From an uncultured Clostridia bacterium (GTDB lineage: Bacteria; Bacillota; Clostridia; Christensenellales; Borkfalkiaceae), in contig CAJGCN010000044.1 in the NCBI GenBank assembly GCA_904501815.1, positions 1 to 10,163 of the forward strand: 10,163 bases of DNA. Reading direction: 5' to 3'. The notes beneath the pieces were generated by a model. It did no database searches, was not told the DNA's origin, and was given only the letters and a program-made list of their open reading frames with translations. Within the stretch, counting starts at the first letter, position 1, and each line of letters starts with the position of its first letter. The position numbers were made by a program, and so were the translations under genes. This document shows positions 1 through 7,256 of the stretch, one piece after another.

Positions 1-1
1 G

Positions 2-1348
2 GCGGCGGAGTTTTTATTAAAACGCAAAGCCAAAACGTATATTTACGACGACGTACAAAGTGGCGTCGTGGAGAAAAACTGTAAAGAATTAGTTGCGCTC
101 GGCGCGGAGCTTTTAACCCGCGAACAGGTAGAAAAGTCGGCAGATTTTTGCGACGTACTCGTTTTATCGCCCGGTATTCCTATCGACCACCCGATGGCGG
201 TGTCTTTTAAACGGCAGGGGCGTGCGGTAATCGGGGAAACCGAACTTGCCGCAAGGTATTTAAGATCCTACGCGGTGGCAATCACGGGTACGAACGGGAA
301 GACCACGACGGTATCCATGCTTGAAAAGGTGTTGTCGGAAGGGGGATTGAACGCCTATGCTTGCGGGAATATCGGCGCGCCTTTGATAGGGGCTACGGAT
401 CTTAGCGAAGAGAGCGTCGCCGTCGTGGAAATTTCCAGTTTCCAGTTAGAAACCTTGCAGTCTTTCCGCCCGCATATCGCGATGATTTTAAACGTCAGCG
501 AAGACCATTTAAACCGACATTATAATATGGAAAACTACGTGTTTTTAAAAAGCCGACTGTTGAAAAATTCGACGGAAGCGGAATACGCCGTGTTAAACTA
601 CGACGACCCGCTCGTTCGGGAAATGGCGGATAAAACGAAAGCGCGGGTATTGTATTTTTCCACGCAAGGCAAGGTCAACGGCGCGTATTTATGGAACGGG
701 GAACTATATTTCGGTGCGGAAAAAATCCTGTCCGTTGCAGAACTTCCCTTAGATGGCGTACATAATATTCAAAACGCTTTGGCAACGATAGCAACGGCTA
801 AGATAATGGGCGTGCCGACGGGTGCGCTTGCCAAAGCACTTCGGGAATTTAAAGGGATTAAACACCGCCTTGAAAAGGTGGCGGAGATTAACGGGGTGTC
901 GTATATCGACGACTCTAAGGGTACGAACGTAGACGCCACGCAAAAAGCAATCGCGTGCATGAAAGAAGAAACGGTGCTTTTGCTCGGTGGGAAAGATAAG
1001 GGCTACGACTACGATTTACTCTTTGCAACCTTGCCGAGAACGAAAGTCGTTCACGCGATTTTATACGGGGAAAACCGTTTCCGTTTGTTAGAAAGCGCGT
1101 TAAAACGCGGATATAAAAATATTACGGCTTGTAGCGGGTTCGAACTTGCCGTAAAGCTGTCGGGAATGATCGCGCAAAAAGGGCAAACGGTGCTGTTAAG
1201 CCCTGCGAGCGCAAGCTTCGACGAGTTTACGAGTTTTGAAGAAAGGGGGGATAAATTCGTTGAAATCATTCGCGGATTCGAAAGCGAACGGGAAGAGCTT
1301 GGCGGGTCGGAAAACGACGGCGAAAGCGAGCCTGAAAAAGAAGAATAA
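2..1348 (+). CDS. murD: UDP-N-acetylmuramoylalanine--D-glutamate ligase (5' partial)
   Basis: Cytoplasmic ATP-dependent ligase that adds D-Glu to UDP-MurNAc-L-Ala. The frame is open to the left edge, so a GTG at 68 is internal: the residues before it (AAEFLLKRKAKTYIYDD) match the end of the MurD N-terminal Rossmann domain, and I infer only about 13-20 residues are missing. Counting from position 2, motifs in order are SPGIPIDHP (56-64), the ATP-binding GTNGKTTT (96-103), EISSFQLE (143-150) and LNVSEDHLNRH (163-173), then DDSKGTN, LLGGKDKG and the terminal signature LLSPASASFDEF...FEERGDKF. After that signature the protein carries an unusual acidic tail of about 22 residues, rich in Glu, encoded where ftsW has already begun. 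Stop is TAA. It is probably the continuation of an upstream mraY/murF operon outside the window. Confidence 0.97.
   Translation, partial: AAEFLLKRKAKTYIYDDVQSGVVEKNCKELVALGAELLTREQVEKSADFCDVLVLSPGIPIDHPMAVSFKRQGRAVIGETELAARYLRSYAVAITGTNGKTTTVSMLEKVLSEGGLNAYACGNIGAPLIGATDLSEESVAVVEISSFQLETLQSFRPHIAMILNVSEDHLNRHYNMENYVFLKSRLLKNSTEAEYAVLNYDDPLVREMADKTKARVLYFSTQGKVNGAYLWNGELYFGAEKILSVAELPLDGVHNIQNALATIATAKIMGVPTGALAKALREFKGIKHRLEKVAEINGVSYIDDSKGTNVDATQKAIACMKEETVLLLGGKDKGYDYDLLFATLPRTKVVHAILYGENRFRLLESALKRGYKNITACSGFELAVKLSGMIAQKGQTVLLSPASASFDEFTSFEERGDKFVEIIRGFESEREELGGSENDGESEPEKEE
1243..1250 (+). promoter_or_regulatory. Ribosome binding site for ftsW, inside murD
   Basis: AAGGGGGG lies 9 bases before the TTG at 1260 and decides that start. 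An earlier in-frame TTG at 1236 lies upstream of this site and has no comparable purine run before it. The site lies within murD codons for the conserved FEERGDKF region. Confidence 0.65.
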
Positions 1349-2450
1349 ACCGCTCGGAGATTTGTCGATCCCCATTTTAACGGCAATTCTTGCGGGTTTT
1401 GGCGTATTGTCTGTATATTCGGCAAGCTCGTATTCGGCGAAGGTGCAATACGGCGATTCCTTCTATTTTATGAAAAAGCAGTTAATCGGTTTTATTCTCG
1501 GTTGCGCGGGAATGATTGCGCTGTCCTTTTTCGATTACCAAAAACTCAAAGGGAAAAAAGCCCGTTGGATTGCCTTACTCGTTCCTATCGTGATGCTTCT
1601 TTTGGTGTTTGTTCCGGGCGTGGGAAAAAGCAACTACGGCGCAACCCGTTGGATAGGCATAGGTCCGATTACCGTCCAACCCTCCGAGCTTGCCAAATAC
1701 GGCTTTATCATTTTTTCGGGCGCGTATATGTCCGAGAGAATGGGTTCGCTCCGTACCTTTAAAGGGGTATTGCCCGTATTGCTTGCGGGCGGGGTGATTT
1801 GCGTACTCATTATTTTAGAACCGAATATGTCCGTCACGATGTGCGTGGGTGCGTTAATGCTCGTAATGCTTTTTTTAGGCGGTATGAAAATCAAGCATTT
1901 CTTTATTATCGCTTTGCCCGTTCTAATCGCCGTACCCGTATTAATTGCTATCGAGCCGTATCGGCTGTTGCGTTTAAGCGCGTTTTTAGACCCCTTTGCT
2001 TCCCCGAAAGACGAAGGGTATCAGCTCATTCAGTCGCTCTACGCGCTCGGCAACGGCGGGTGGTTCGGCACGGGGCTTTTCCGTTCTCGGCAAAAATACC
2101 GTTTTTTGCCCTTTGCGGAAAGCGATTTTATCTTAGCGATTATCGGGGAAGAATGGGGGTTTGCGGGCATTTTAGTCTTGTTTTTTCTCAGCGCGTTGCT
2201 TATCTATCGGGGGATAAAAACGGCGGCGCGTGCCAACGACTTTTTTTCCTTTCTTCTCTCTGCGGGCATAACCGCCGTCTACGCTATCCAAACGGTTATC
2301 AACGCGCTCGTCGTCAGCGGGGCAATTCCGCCTACGGGAATTCCGCTTCCGCTCATTAGTTCGGGAAATACTTCCTTAATTATCACAATGTGTTCAATGG
2401 GTTTACTCTACGCGGTATCCCGCAAAAACCAACGGGAAGGACGGCTCTAA
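1260..2450 (+). CDS. ftsW: SEDS-family septal peptidoglycan glycosyltransferase FtsW
   Basis: Multi-pass membrane protein that polymerises lipid II into glycan at the septum with a partner class B PBP. The TTG at 1260 gives 396 residues; starting at 1236 would add 8. Residues 1-34 are a Lys/Arg-rich cytoplasmic tail. About ten hydrophobic segments follow from residue 36. Family motifs are VYSASS (52-57), GATRWIG (127-133), PSELAKYG (141-148), LGNGGWFGTG (263-272), ESDFI (287-291, its Asp at the position generally equated with the essential SEDS Asp) and PPTGIPLPLISSGNTSL (357-373). In the last motif SSGNTS replaces the usual SYGGSS. The position after murD is that of ftsW or spoVE; the sporulation paralogue SpoVE cannot be excluded by sequence alone. 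The start overlaps murD by 89 bases and there is no separate promoter. Confidence 0.92.
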   Translation: MKSFADSKANGKSLAGRKTTAKASLKKKNKPLGDLSIPILTAILAGFGVLSVYSASSYSAKVQYGDSFYFMKKQLIGFILGCAGMIALSFFDYQKLKGKKARWIALLVPIVMLLLVFVPGVGKSNYGATRWIGIGPITVQPSELAKYGFIIFSGAYMSERMGSLRTFKGVLPVLLAGGVICVLIILEPNMSVTMCVGALMLVMLFLGGMKIKHFFIIALPVLIAVPVLIAIEPYRLLRLSAFLDPFASPKDEGYQLIQSLYALGNGGWFGTGLFRSRQKYRFLPFAESDFILAIIGEEWGFAGILVLFFLSALLIYRGIKTAARANDFFSFLLSAGITAVYAIQTVINALVVSGAIPPTGIPLPLISSGNTSLIITMCSMGLLYAVSRKNQREGRL

Positions 2451-2486
2451 TCACAAAAGAAATCCGCAAGGCATACAATGAAACAT

Positions 2487-2492
2487 AAGGAG
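2487..2492 (+). promoter_or_regulatory. Ribosome binding site for murA
   Basis: AAGGAG ends 9 bases before the ATG at 2502. It lies downstream of the other in-frame ATG at 2478, so 2502 is the better start. That start also puts the substrate-binding Lys-Asn pair at residues 22-23, the positions known in Escherichia coli MurA. Confidence 0.8.
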
Positions 2493-2501
2493 CTTTATTG
2501 T

Positions 2502-3758
2502 ATGGATAAATTTATGATAGAGGGCGGTAGAAGTTTATTCGGTAAAGTACAAATTCAAGGTGCGAAAAACGCCGTTTTGCCCCTTCTTGCCGCTTCTGTT
2601 TTAACTGATGAACAAGTGAAGATACGCGGCGTACCCGCCATTACGGACGTAGAGAATATGCTCAAAATTTTAAGCGAGCTTGGCTGTAAGATCAAACGAA
2701 CGAAAGATTGCGCGACGATCGATAGCAAAAACGCAGTTTCTCACGAAATCCCCGCAAGGCTTACGAAGGAACTGCGTTCTTCCGTTTTTATGCTCGGTTC
2801 TGTGCTTTCCCGTTTTAAAAAAGCGAAAATTTCCTATCCCGGCGGTTGCGATATCGGGCTTAGACCCATTGACTTGCATTTATCGGGGCTAAAACGCTTA
2901 GGCGTGGAAATTATTGAAGAGAACGGCTACATAACCTGTGAAGCGAAAAATTTGGTCGGCGCAGACATTCTTTTGGATTTTCCAAGCGTCGGCGCGACGG
3001 AGAATATCATTCTTGCGGCGGTAAAGGCAAACGGGATTACCGTTATTCGAAACGCAGCCAAAGAACCTGAAATCGTCGATTTGCAAAACTTCTTAAACGC
3101 AATGGGCGCAAAGGTCGCGGGCGCAGGCAGCCCGACGATTATCGTGCAAGGCGTTAAAAAGCTTCACGGCGTGGAATATACCCCGATAGGCGACCGCATA
3201 GAAGCGGGTACGTTCTTAATCGCGGCGGCGGTTTGCGGGGGAGAAATCGAAGTGGAAGGAATTTCTTCTGAAAATATTGCCGCTCTTTTACATAAATTGC
3301 GTGAAAACGGTTGCAAAATACATATAAAAAATGATAAAATATATTTAAAGAGTAGCGGAGAGTTAAAATCCGTCGATTTGGTGGAAACCACTCCCTTTCC
3401 CGGTTTTCCGACCGATTTGCAAGCGCAGTATTCAACCCTTTGTTGCACGGCAAAGGGCACGACGATCGTCGTAGAAAATCTCTTTGAAACCCGTTTTAAA
3501 TTTGCGGCGGAGTTAAAACGCATGGGCGCGGATATTTCCGTACGCGACCGCACGGCGGTTATTCGCGGGGTGAAAAAGCTTCACGGCGCTTGCGTGACGG
3601 CTGGGGATCTTCGGGGCGGGGCGGCGCTCGTGATTGCCGCGCTCGGCGCGGAAGGGGTTTCTTCCGTCTACGATTTGTCCTACGTGGATCGGGGATATTC
3701 CGACTTTGAATATAAACTCAAAGCGTTAGGCGCAAGTATCAAAAGAATTCATATATAA
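2502..3758 (+). CDS. murA: UDP-N-acetylglucosamine 1-carboxyvinyltransferase MurA
   Basis: Cytoplasmic enzyme that transfers enolpyruvate from PEP to UDP-GlcNAc, the first committed step of peptidoglycan synthesis. With the ATG at 2502 it has 418 residues, the usual family length. Visible residues are K22-N23 in GAKNAVLP, R92, the active-site loop GGCDIGLRP with Cys116 (equivalent to E. coli Cys115, the target of fosfomycin), PGFPTDLQAQ with the catalytic-base Asp, DLRGGAALV with the conserved Arg, and YVDRGY near the end. Two segments beginning GVKKLHG (residues 217-223 and 356-362) continue with similar GD-R-(A/G)G...IAA patterns, which fits the repeated units of the EPSP-synthase-like fold. 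It lies 51 bases after ftsW with no clear promoter between, so it is probably co-transcribed. Bacillota often carry two MurA paralogues; this is the dcw-linked copy. Confidence 0.97.
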   Translation: MDKFMIEGGRSLFGKVQIQGAKNAVLPLLAASVLTDEQVKIRGVPAITDVENMLKILSELGCKIKRTKDCATIDSKNAVSHEIPARLTKELRSSVFMLGSVLSRFKKAKISYPGGCDIGLRPIDLHLSGLKRLGVEIIEENGYITCEAKNLVGADILLDFPSVGATENIILAAVKANGITVIRNAAKEPEIVDLQNFLNAMGAKVAGAGSPTIIVQGVKKLHGVEYTPIGDRIEAGTFLIAAAVCGGEIEVEGISSENIAALLHKLRENGCKIHIKNDKIYLKSSGELKSVDLVETTPFPGFPTDLQAQYSTLCCTAKGTTIVVENLFETRFKFAAELKRMGADISVRDRTAVIRGVKKLHGACVTAGDLRGGAALVIAALGAEGVSSVYDLSYVDRGYSDFEYKLKALGASIKRIHI

Positions 3759-3769
3759 GGACGTACAGT

Positions 3770-4546
3770 ATGCAAAAGAAGAAATTTTGGGTGATTTTTC
3801 TCACGTTTATCGTGTTCTTGGCGGGCGCGGTGTTAGGCGTTGCGAACGTGTATCGGGTGGACGACGTAGTCGTGAAATTCGACTACGTTTCCGAGCTTTC
3901 CGAAAAAGAAGCGCAAGAGCTTACGAAAGGACTGGAAAAAGCCTATAAAGGTCAATCGACTTTATTCGTGGAAAATACGGAAGCGAAAAAGCTTTTAAAA
4001 GACTTTCCGTATTTCCGTATGACTTCCTTTTCGACCAAACAACCCAATAAAGTAATCGTGAAAGTGGTGGAAGACGAAGAAATATACGCCGTGCAAAAAC
4101 AAGACGGTAGCTTTTATATTCTCGGCGCAAACGGCGTAGTTCTTGGCGAACGGGCAACGAGCGACAACCGCTCCGACGGCGGAACGAACGTGCGTTTGAC
4201 GGGCTTTTCCGTTTCGGGAAAAAAAGGCGAAAAACTTTCGGGGCAAGGCGTAGAAACGGCGATTTCCTTTTTAAACGTACTTTCGGGAAAATTCGGTGGC
4301 GTGCGCAACAATATCCTACAAGCCGAATGGCAAGCTCCCGCAACGAGCGCCACCTTTTTAACTTTGCAAACGGTGGAAGGGGTGAAACTCGTGATTGAAA
4401 ACCCCGACGCGCTTTTAACCGAGAAAGCCGAACGTTTGGCGGCGTATTATTTATCGCTTGCCGACGGCGCGCGCATTACGGGCGAAGTGTGGGTTGCGGG
4501 CGCAAGCGCGGAAGAAATTCGCGTGGAATACGTAAAAAATCCTTAA
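3770..4546 (+). CDS. ftsQ: Cell division protein FtsQ/DivIB
   Basis: Single-pass membrane protein of the divisome that, with FtsL and DivIC/FtsB, controls the FtsW/PBP synthase. It has 258 residues: a short basic N-terminus (KKK at 3-5), one transmembrane helix at about 6-27, then an extracellular part. Residues about 30-100 fit a POTRA domain (an aromatic/Phe-rich motif DFPYF, then the pattern QPNKVIVKVVEDEEIYAV), followed by a beta domain. Sequence conservation in this family is low, so the call rests on topology, the POTRA pattern and position after murA and before ftsA. The site TAAGGA at 3756-3761 overlaps the murA stop codon and lies 8 bases before the ATG, which suggests translational coupling. 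It is the last gene before a terminator. Confidence 0.86.
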   Translation: MQKKKFWVIFLTFIVFLAGAVLGVANVYRVDDVVVKFDYVSELSEKEAQELTKGLEKAYKGQSTLFVENTEAKKLLKDFPYFRMTSFSTKQPNKVIVKVVEDEEIYAVQKQDGSFYILGANGVVLGERATSDNRSDGGTNVRLTGFSVSGKKGEKLSGQGVETAISFLNVLSGKFGGVRNNILQAEWQAPATSATFLTLQTVEGVKLVIENPDALLTEKAERLAAYYLSLADGARITGEVWVAGASAEEIRVEYVKNP

Positions 4547-4565
4547 AATTAATGAAAAATACTTT

Positions 4566-4593
4566 AAAACGCGCTGGAATGCGCGTTTTTTTT
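4566..4593 (+). terminator. Intrinsic terminator after ftsQ
   Basis: A perfect 9-bp stem AAAACGCGC / GCGCGTTTT (4566-4574 with 4581-4589) closes a 6-base loop TGGAAT and runs into eight T residues (4586-4593). It starts 20 bases after the ftsQ stop and just before the ftsA promoter, so it ends the murD-ftsQ unit. Confidence 0.9.
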
Positions 4594-4603
4594 CTTCAAT
4601 CTA

Positions 4604-4632
4604 TTGACAAAACCCGTAAAATATTATATAAT
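4604..4632 (+). promoter_or_regulatory. Consensus sigma-A promoter for ftsA-ftsZ
   Basis: TTGACA (4604-4609) and TATAAT (4627-4632), both exact consensus, are separated by 17 bases. Transcription should begin near 4639-4640 and give an AT-rich leader of about 43 bases before ftsA. Its place directly after the ftsQ terminator argues that ftsAZ is an independent unit. Confidence 0.9.
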
Positions 4633-4682
4633 TATTATAAGATTTTTTTACAAAAGATATTTTCACGGAGCAAAACAAACTT

Positions 4683-5867
4683 ATGGCAAACGTAAGCGTC
4701 GCCGTATTAGACGTACGGTCCTACGAGATTACTTTCCTAATCGGCTCGAAAGGCGTGAACGATACCTTCGTTTTCTACGGTTCGCGAAGCGAACGCTACG
4801 AAGGGTATTCCACGAACGGCTTTTTCGACGAAAGCTCTTTCCGTCGCGCGGTGATTGCGGCGGTTTCTTCCGTTCGCCAGAACTACGAAGGGGAAATCGG
4901 GGAAGTATTCGTCGGCGTTCCGTCAGCGTTTTTGTCAGTTGCAACGAAAGGTCATACCATTTCCTTTCCCTCTAAGCGTAGAATATCTTCGCAGGAAGTA
5001 GACGCGTTGTACGATAGTGCGTTTAACGAACTGTTAAAGGAAGGGCAATGTATTCGCCGTTCGGAGATGTATTTTTCCTTAGGCGACAATCGCAAATATT
5101 TCGGTGAAAAAGAGCTTCGCGGAACGGCGTCGGCTTCTTTAAAAGGCGCGCTTTGCTATTATTTTGCCGACGAGAAATTCGTTGCGAGCGTTTCGGCTAT
5201 TTTGCAAGAGCTTTCTTTGCCCGAAGTTCGTTTTATTCCGTCGTCGCTTGCGCAAGCTACTTATCTTTTGCCTGAAAAGGTGCGGGACGGATACGCGTTC
5301 TTGCTCGACGTAGGATTTTTGTCCACAACTTTTTCCGTCGTCTACGGCAACGGAATCGTACGGGAAGAAACCTTTGATTTCGGGCTTGGGTATCTTTTGG
5401 CGTCTTTAATGAAAGAACTTGATATCGACTACGAGAAAGCCGAAGAAATTCTCTCTTCCGCGAATATATCGGGGGGTGCGATTTCTAAAGATTTGCGCTG
5501 GACGGACGGGGACGGCTCGTCTTATTCGGTGCGAGATATCAACGAGATTATCAAATGCGGTATCGACGGGCTTTGCGAACGTATCGAAGAATTTTTCTCA
5601 AAATATTATCGCGGAAAAAACGCCGCGCTCTTTCAATCCAAACCCGTTTGTATCACGGGCGAAGGGTTTGGTCTGATGGCGGGTTGCGCCGAGCATATCG
5701 CAAACAGGCTTAACCGTATGACGGAAGTCTTGCAACCTGATTTGCCTTACTACGATAAACCCGTGTTCTCTTCGAGAATTGCGCTGTTAAACGCTGCGCT
5801 CGAAGAACGCAAAAAACACGGTTGGCTTTATAGAATTTTTAACGTATTCGGAGGAAAAAAGAAATGA
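4683..5867 (+). CDS. ftsA: Divergent FtsA-like cell division protein
   Basis: Probable actin-like protein that anchors FtsZ to the membrane and helps recruit the divisome. It has 394 residues. Fold landmarks are recognisable but degenerate: phosphate-1 region at 6-21 (AVLDVRSYEITFLIG instead of the usual DIGTTK pattern), a 1C-type domain at about 85-165, phosphate-2 region at 207-224 (LLDVGFLSTTFSVV instead of D-I/V-G-G-G-T-T-D), an FtsA-like FGLGYLLASL...DYEKAEEIL segment (233-256), an adenosine-type ITGEGFGLMAG motif (324-334), and a C-terminal amphipathic basic tail GWLYRIFNVFGGKKK (380-394) resembling the FtsA membrane-targeting helix. The ACGGAG site at 4665-4670 is 12 bases before the ATG, rather far. 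The stop overlaps the ftsZ start (ATGA), which strongly supports the FtsA assignment. Another actin-family role is possible but less likely. Confidence 0.82.
   Translation: MANVSVAVLDVRSYEITFLIGSKGVNDTFVFYGSRSERYEGYSTNGFFDESSFRRAVIAAVSSVRQNYEGEIGEVFVGVPSAFLSVATKGHTISFPSKRRISSQEVDALYDSAFNELLKEGQCIRRSEMYFSLGDNRKYFGEKELRGTASASLKGALCYYFADEKFVASVSAILQELSLPEVRFIPSSLAQATYLLPEKVRDGYAFLLDVGFLSTTFSVVYGNGIVREETFDFGLGYLLASLMKELDIDYEKAEEILSSANISGGAISKDLRWTDGDGSSYSVRDINEIIKCGIDGLCERIEEFFSKYYRGKNAALFQSKPVCITGEGFGLMAGCAEHIANRLNRMTEVLQPDLPYYDKPVFSSRIALLNAALEERKKHGWLYRIFNVFGGKKK
5850..5854 (+). promoter_or_regulatory. Ribosome binding site for ftsZ
   Basis: GGAGG lies 9 bases before the ATG at 5864 and 12 before a second in-frame ATG at 5867. 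The spacing favours 5864. The site is within the last codons of ftsA, consistent with coupled translation. Confidence 0.8.
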
Positions 5868-7246
5868 TGAATAACTACGGCGAAAACGAAAACTTCGGTG
5901 GCTACGCCTATACTCCTGCGCTGGAAGAAGAAACTGCACCGGCAACGGAAGTGCAACCCAACAATCTTTCGGGGGTTGCGAAAATTAAAGTAATCGGCGT
6001 AGGCGGCGCGGGGAATAACGCCGTCAACCGCTTGATTGAATCGGGTTTACAGGGCGCGGAATATATTGTGGTAAACACCGATAACCAAGCACTTTTGCGT
6101 TCGCAGGCAAACCGCCGTATTCAAATCGGCGTAAAACTTACCAAAGGGCTCGGCGCAGGCGCAGACCCGACGGTGGGAAAAGCGGCGGCGGAAGAAAACA
6201 AAGAAGAAATCCAAAACGCTTTGAAAGACACCGACTTATTGTTTATTACCGCAGGTATGGGTGGCGGTACGGGTACGGGCGCAGCTCCCGTAATTGCAAA
6301 GATTGCAAAGGATATGAAGATTTTAACGGTTGCGGTCGTCACGTTGCCGTTTACCTTTGAAGCAAAGCGCAGAATGGATAACGCAACGGCAGGGATTGAA
6401 GAGCTCTCCAAATACGTAGATTCCATTATCACGATTCCCAACGATAAAATCCGTCAGGTCGTGCCGAAAGGGACTTCTTTCCCCGACGCGCTCAAAGTGG
6501 CAGACGGCGTACTCCGTCAAGGAATTCGTGGGATAGCGGAACTTATCGTAAAGCCTTCGTTAATCAATCTCGACTTTGCCGACGTTAAAACGACCTTAAA
6601 AGGTCGCGGAATTGCGCATATGGGTATCGGCGTAGCGAAAGGGGAAAAGAGAATTTCCGACGCCGTTCGGTGCGCGGTGTGCAGTCCTTTGCTGAACACG
6701 ACCATTGAAGGCGCAAGCTCGGTTATTTTAAACGTCGTAGGCGGTAAGGATTTATCGCTTGACGAAGTTTGGATGGCGGCGGATCTCGTGAAAGGGGTAA
6801 TCGACTATTCCGCTAACGTTATTTTCGGGGCTTGCATCGACGAGAGCATGTCCGACGAAGTGGAAGTCGTGATTATCGCAACAGGCTTTTCGGGTGGCGA
6901 ACAAATGGGCAATCCCGCCGTTTCTTCAATGCAAAGAGCTTCCGCGCTGTCTGAAAAAATAGACCGCAATTTCGGCGTGAATACCCAGCCCCAAGCGGAA
7001 CAGCCTATTCCGCCGTATACTTATCAAGCAAATACTTACGCTCAAACTCCCGTTTCGGAGTATGTGCCCACGCAAAACGGATATTATCCGCCTGCGCAAC
7101 CGCAAAGCGCGCCAGCAAATGCGCAACCCGTTGCGTTTGAACCGGACGATCCTATTCCTGATGCAGGGGAACAAGAACCGCAGACGGACAGAAAACACCA
7201 TCCCAGATTCGTGGATTTCTTTATGAAGAAAAACAAAGATAAATAA
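5864..7246 (+). CDS. ftsZ: Cell division protein FtsZ (tubulin-like GTPase)
   Basis: Polymerising GTPase that forms the cytokinetic ring at mid-cell. It has 460 residues, somewhat longer than the common 350-400. Residues 1-37 form an N-terminal extension with an acidic, Tyr/Gly and Asn content. The GTPase domain shows GVGGAGNNAVNRL (45-57), the tubulin signature GGGTGTGA (133-140), and the T7 synergy loop NLDFAD with N235, D237 and D240, so polymerisation-coupled hydrolysis should be intact. The core ends near 345. A Pro/Gln/Tyr-rich disordered linker (about 374-424) leads to a DDPIP motif (428-432) and a basic end HPRFVDFFMKKNKDK (446-460), which is not the canonical D-I-P-x-F-L-R peptide. 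The start overlaps the ftsA stop by 4 bases, so both are made from one mRNA. Confidence 0.99.
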   Translation: MMNNYGENENFGGYAYTPALEEETAPATEVQPNNLSGVAKIKVIGVGGAGNNAVNRLIESGLQGAEYIVVNTDNQALLRSQANRRIQIGVKLTKGLGAGADPTVGKAAAEENKEEIQNALKDTDLLFITAGMGGGTGTGAAPVIAKIAKDMKILTVAVVTLPFTFEAKRRMDNATAGIEELSKYVDSIITIPNDKIRQVVPKGTSFPDALKVADGVLRQGIRGIAELIVKPSLINLDFADVKTTLKGRGIAHMGIGVAKGEKRISDAVRCAVCSPLLNTTIEGASSVILNVVGGKDLSLDEVWMAADLVKGVIDYSANVIFGACIDESMSDEVEVVIIATGFSGGEQMGNPAVSSMQRASALSEKIDRNFGVNTQPQAEQPIPPYTYQANTYAQTPVSEYVPTQNGYYPPAQPQSAPANAQPVAFEPDDPIPDAGEQEPQTDRKHHPRFVDFFMKKNKDK

Positions 7247-7256
7247 CGAACGAGAA

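Noticed and set aside
1051..1425. Long minus-strand open frames opposite murD, ftsW, murA and ftsQ
   Set aside because: They are opposite strongly conserved coding sequence, have no ribosome sites, and their products (Arg/Ser-rich) look like mirrored codon bias.
2451..2480. TACAAT box before murA
   Set aside because: No -35 match at a suitable distance, and it overlaps the rejected start at 2478. Co-transcription with ftsW is simpler.
3311..3340. Promoter-like boxes inside murA (TTGCAA, 18 bases, TGA-TAAAAT)
   Set aside because: They lie in an AT-rich coding stretch about 430 bases before ftsQ, the -35 match is poor, and the codons encode plausible MurA sequence (HIKNDKIYLK).
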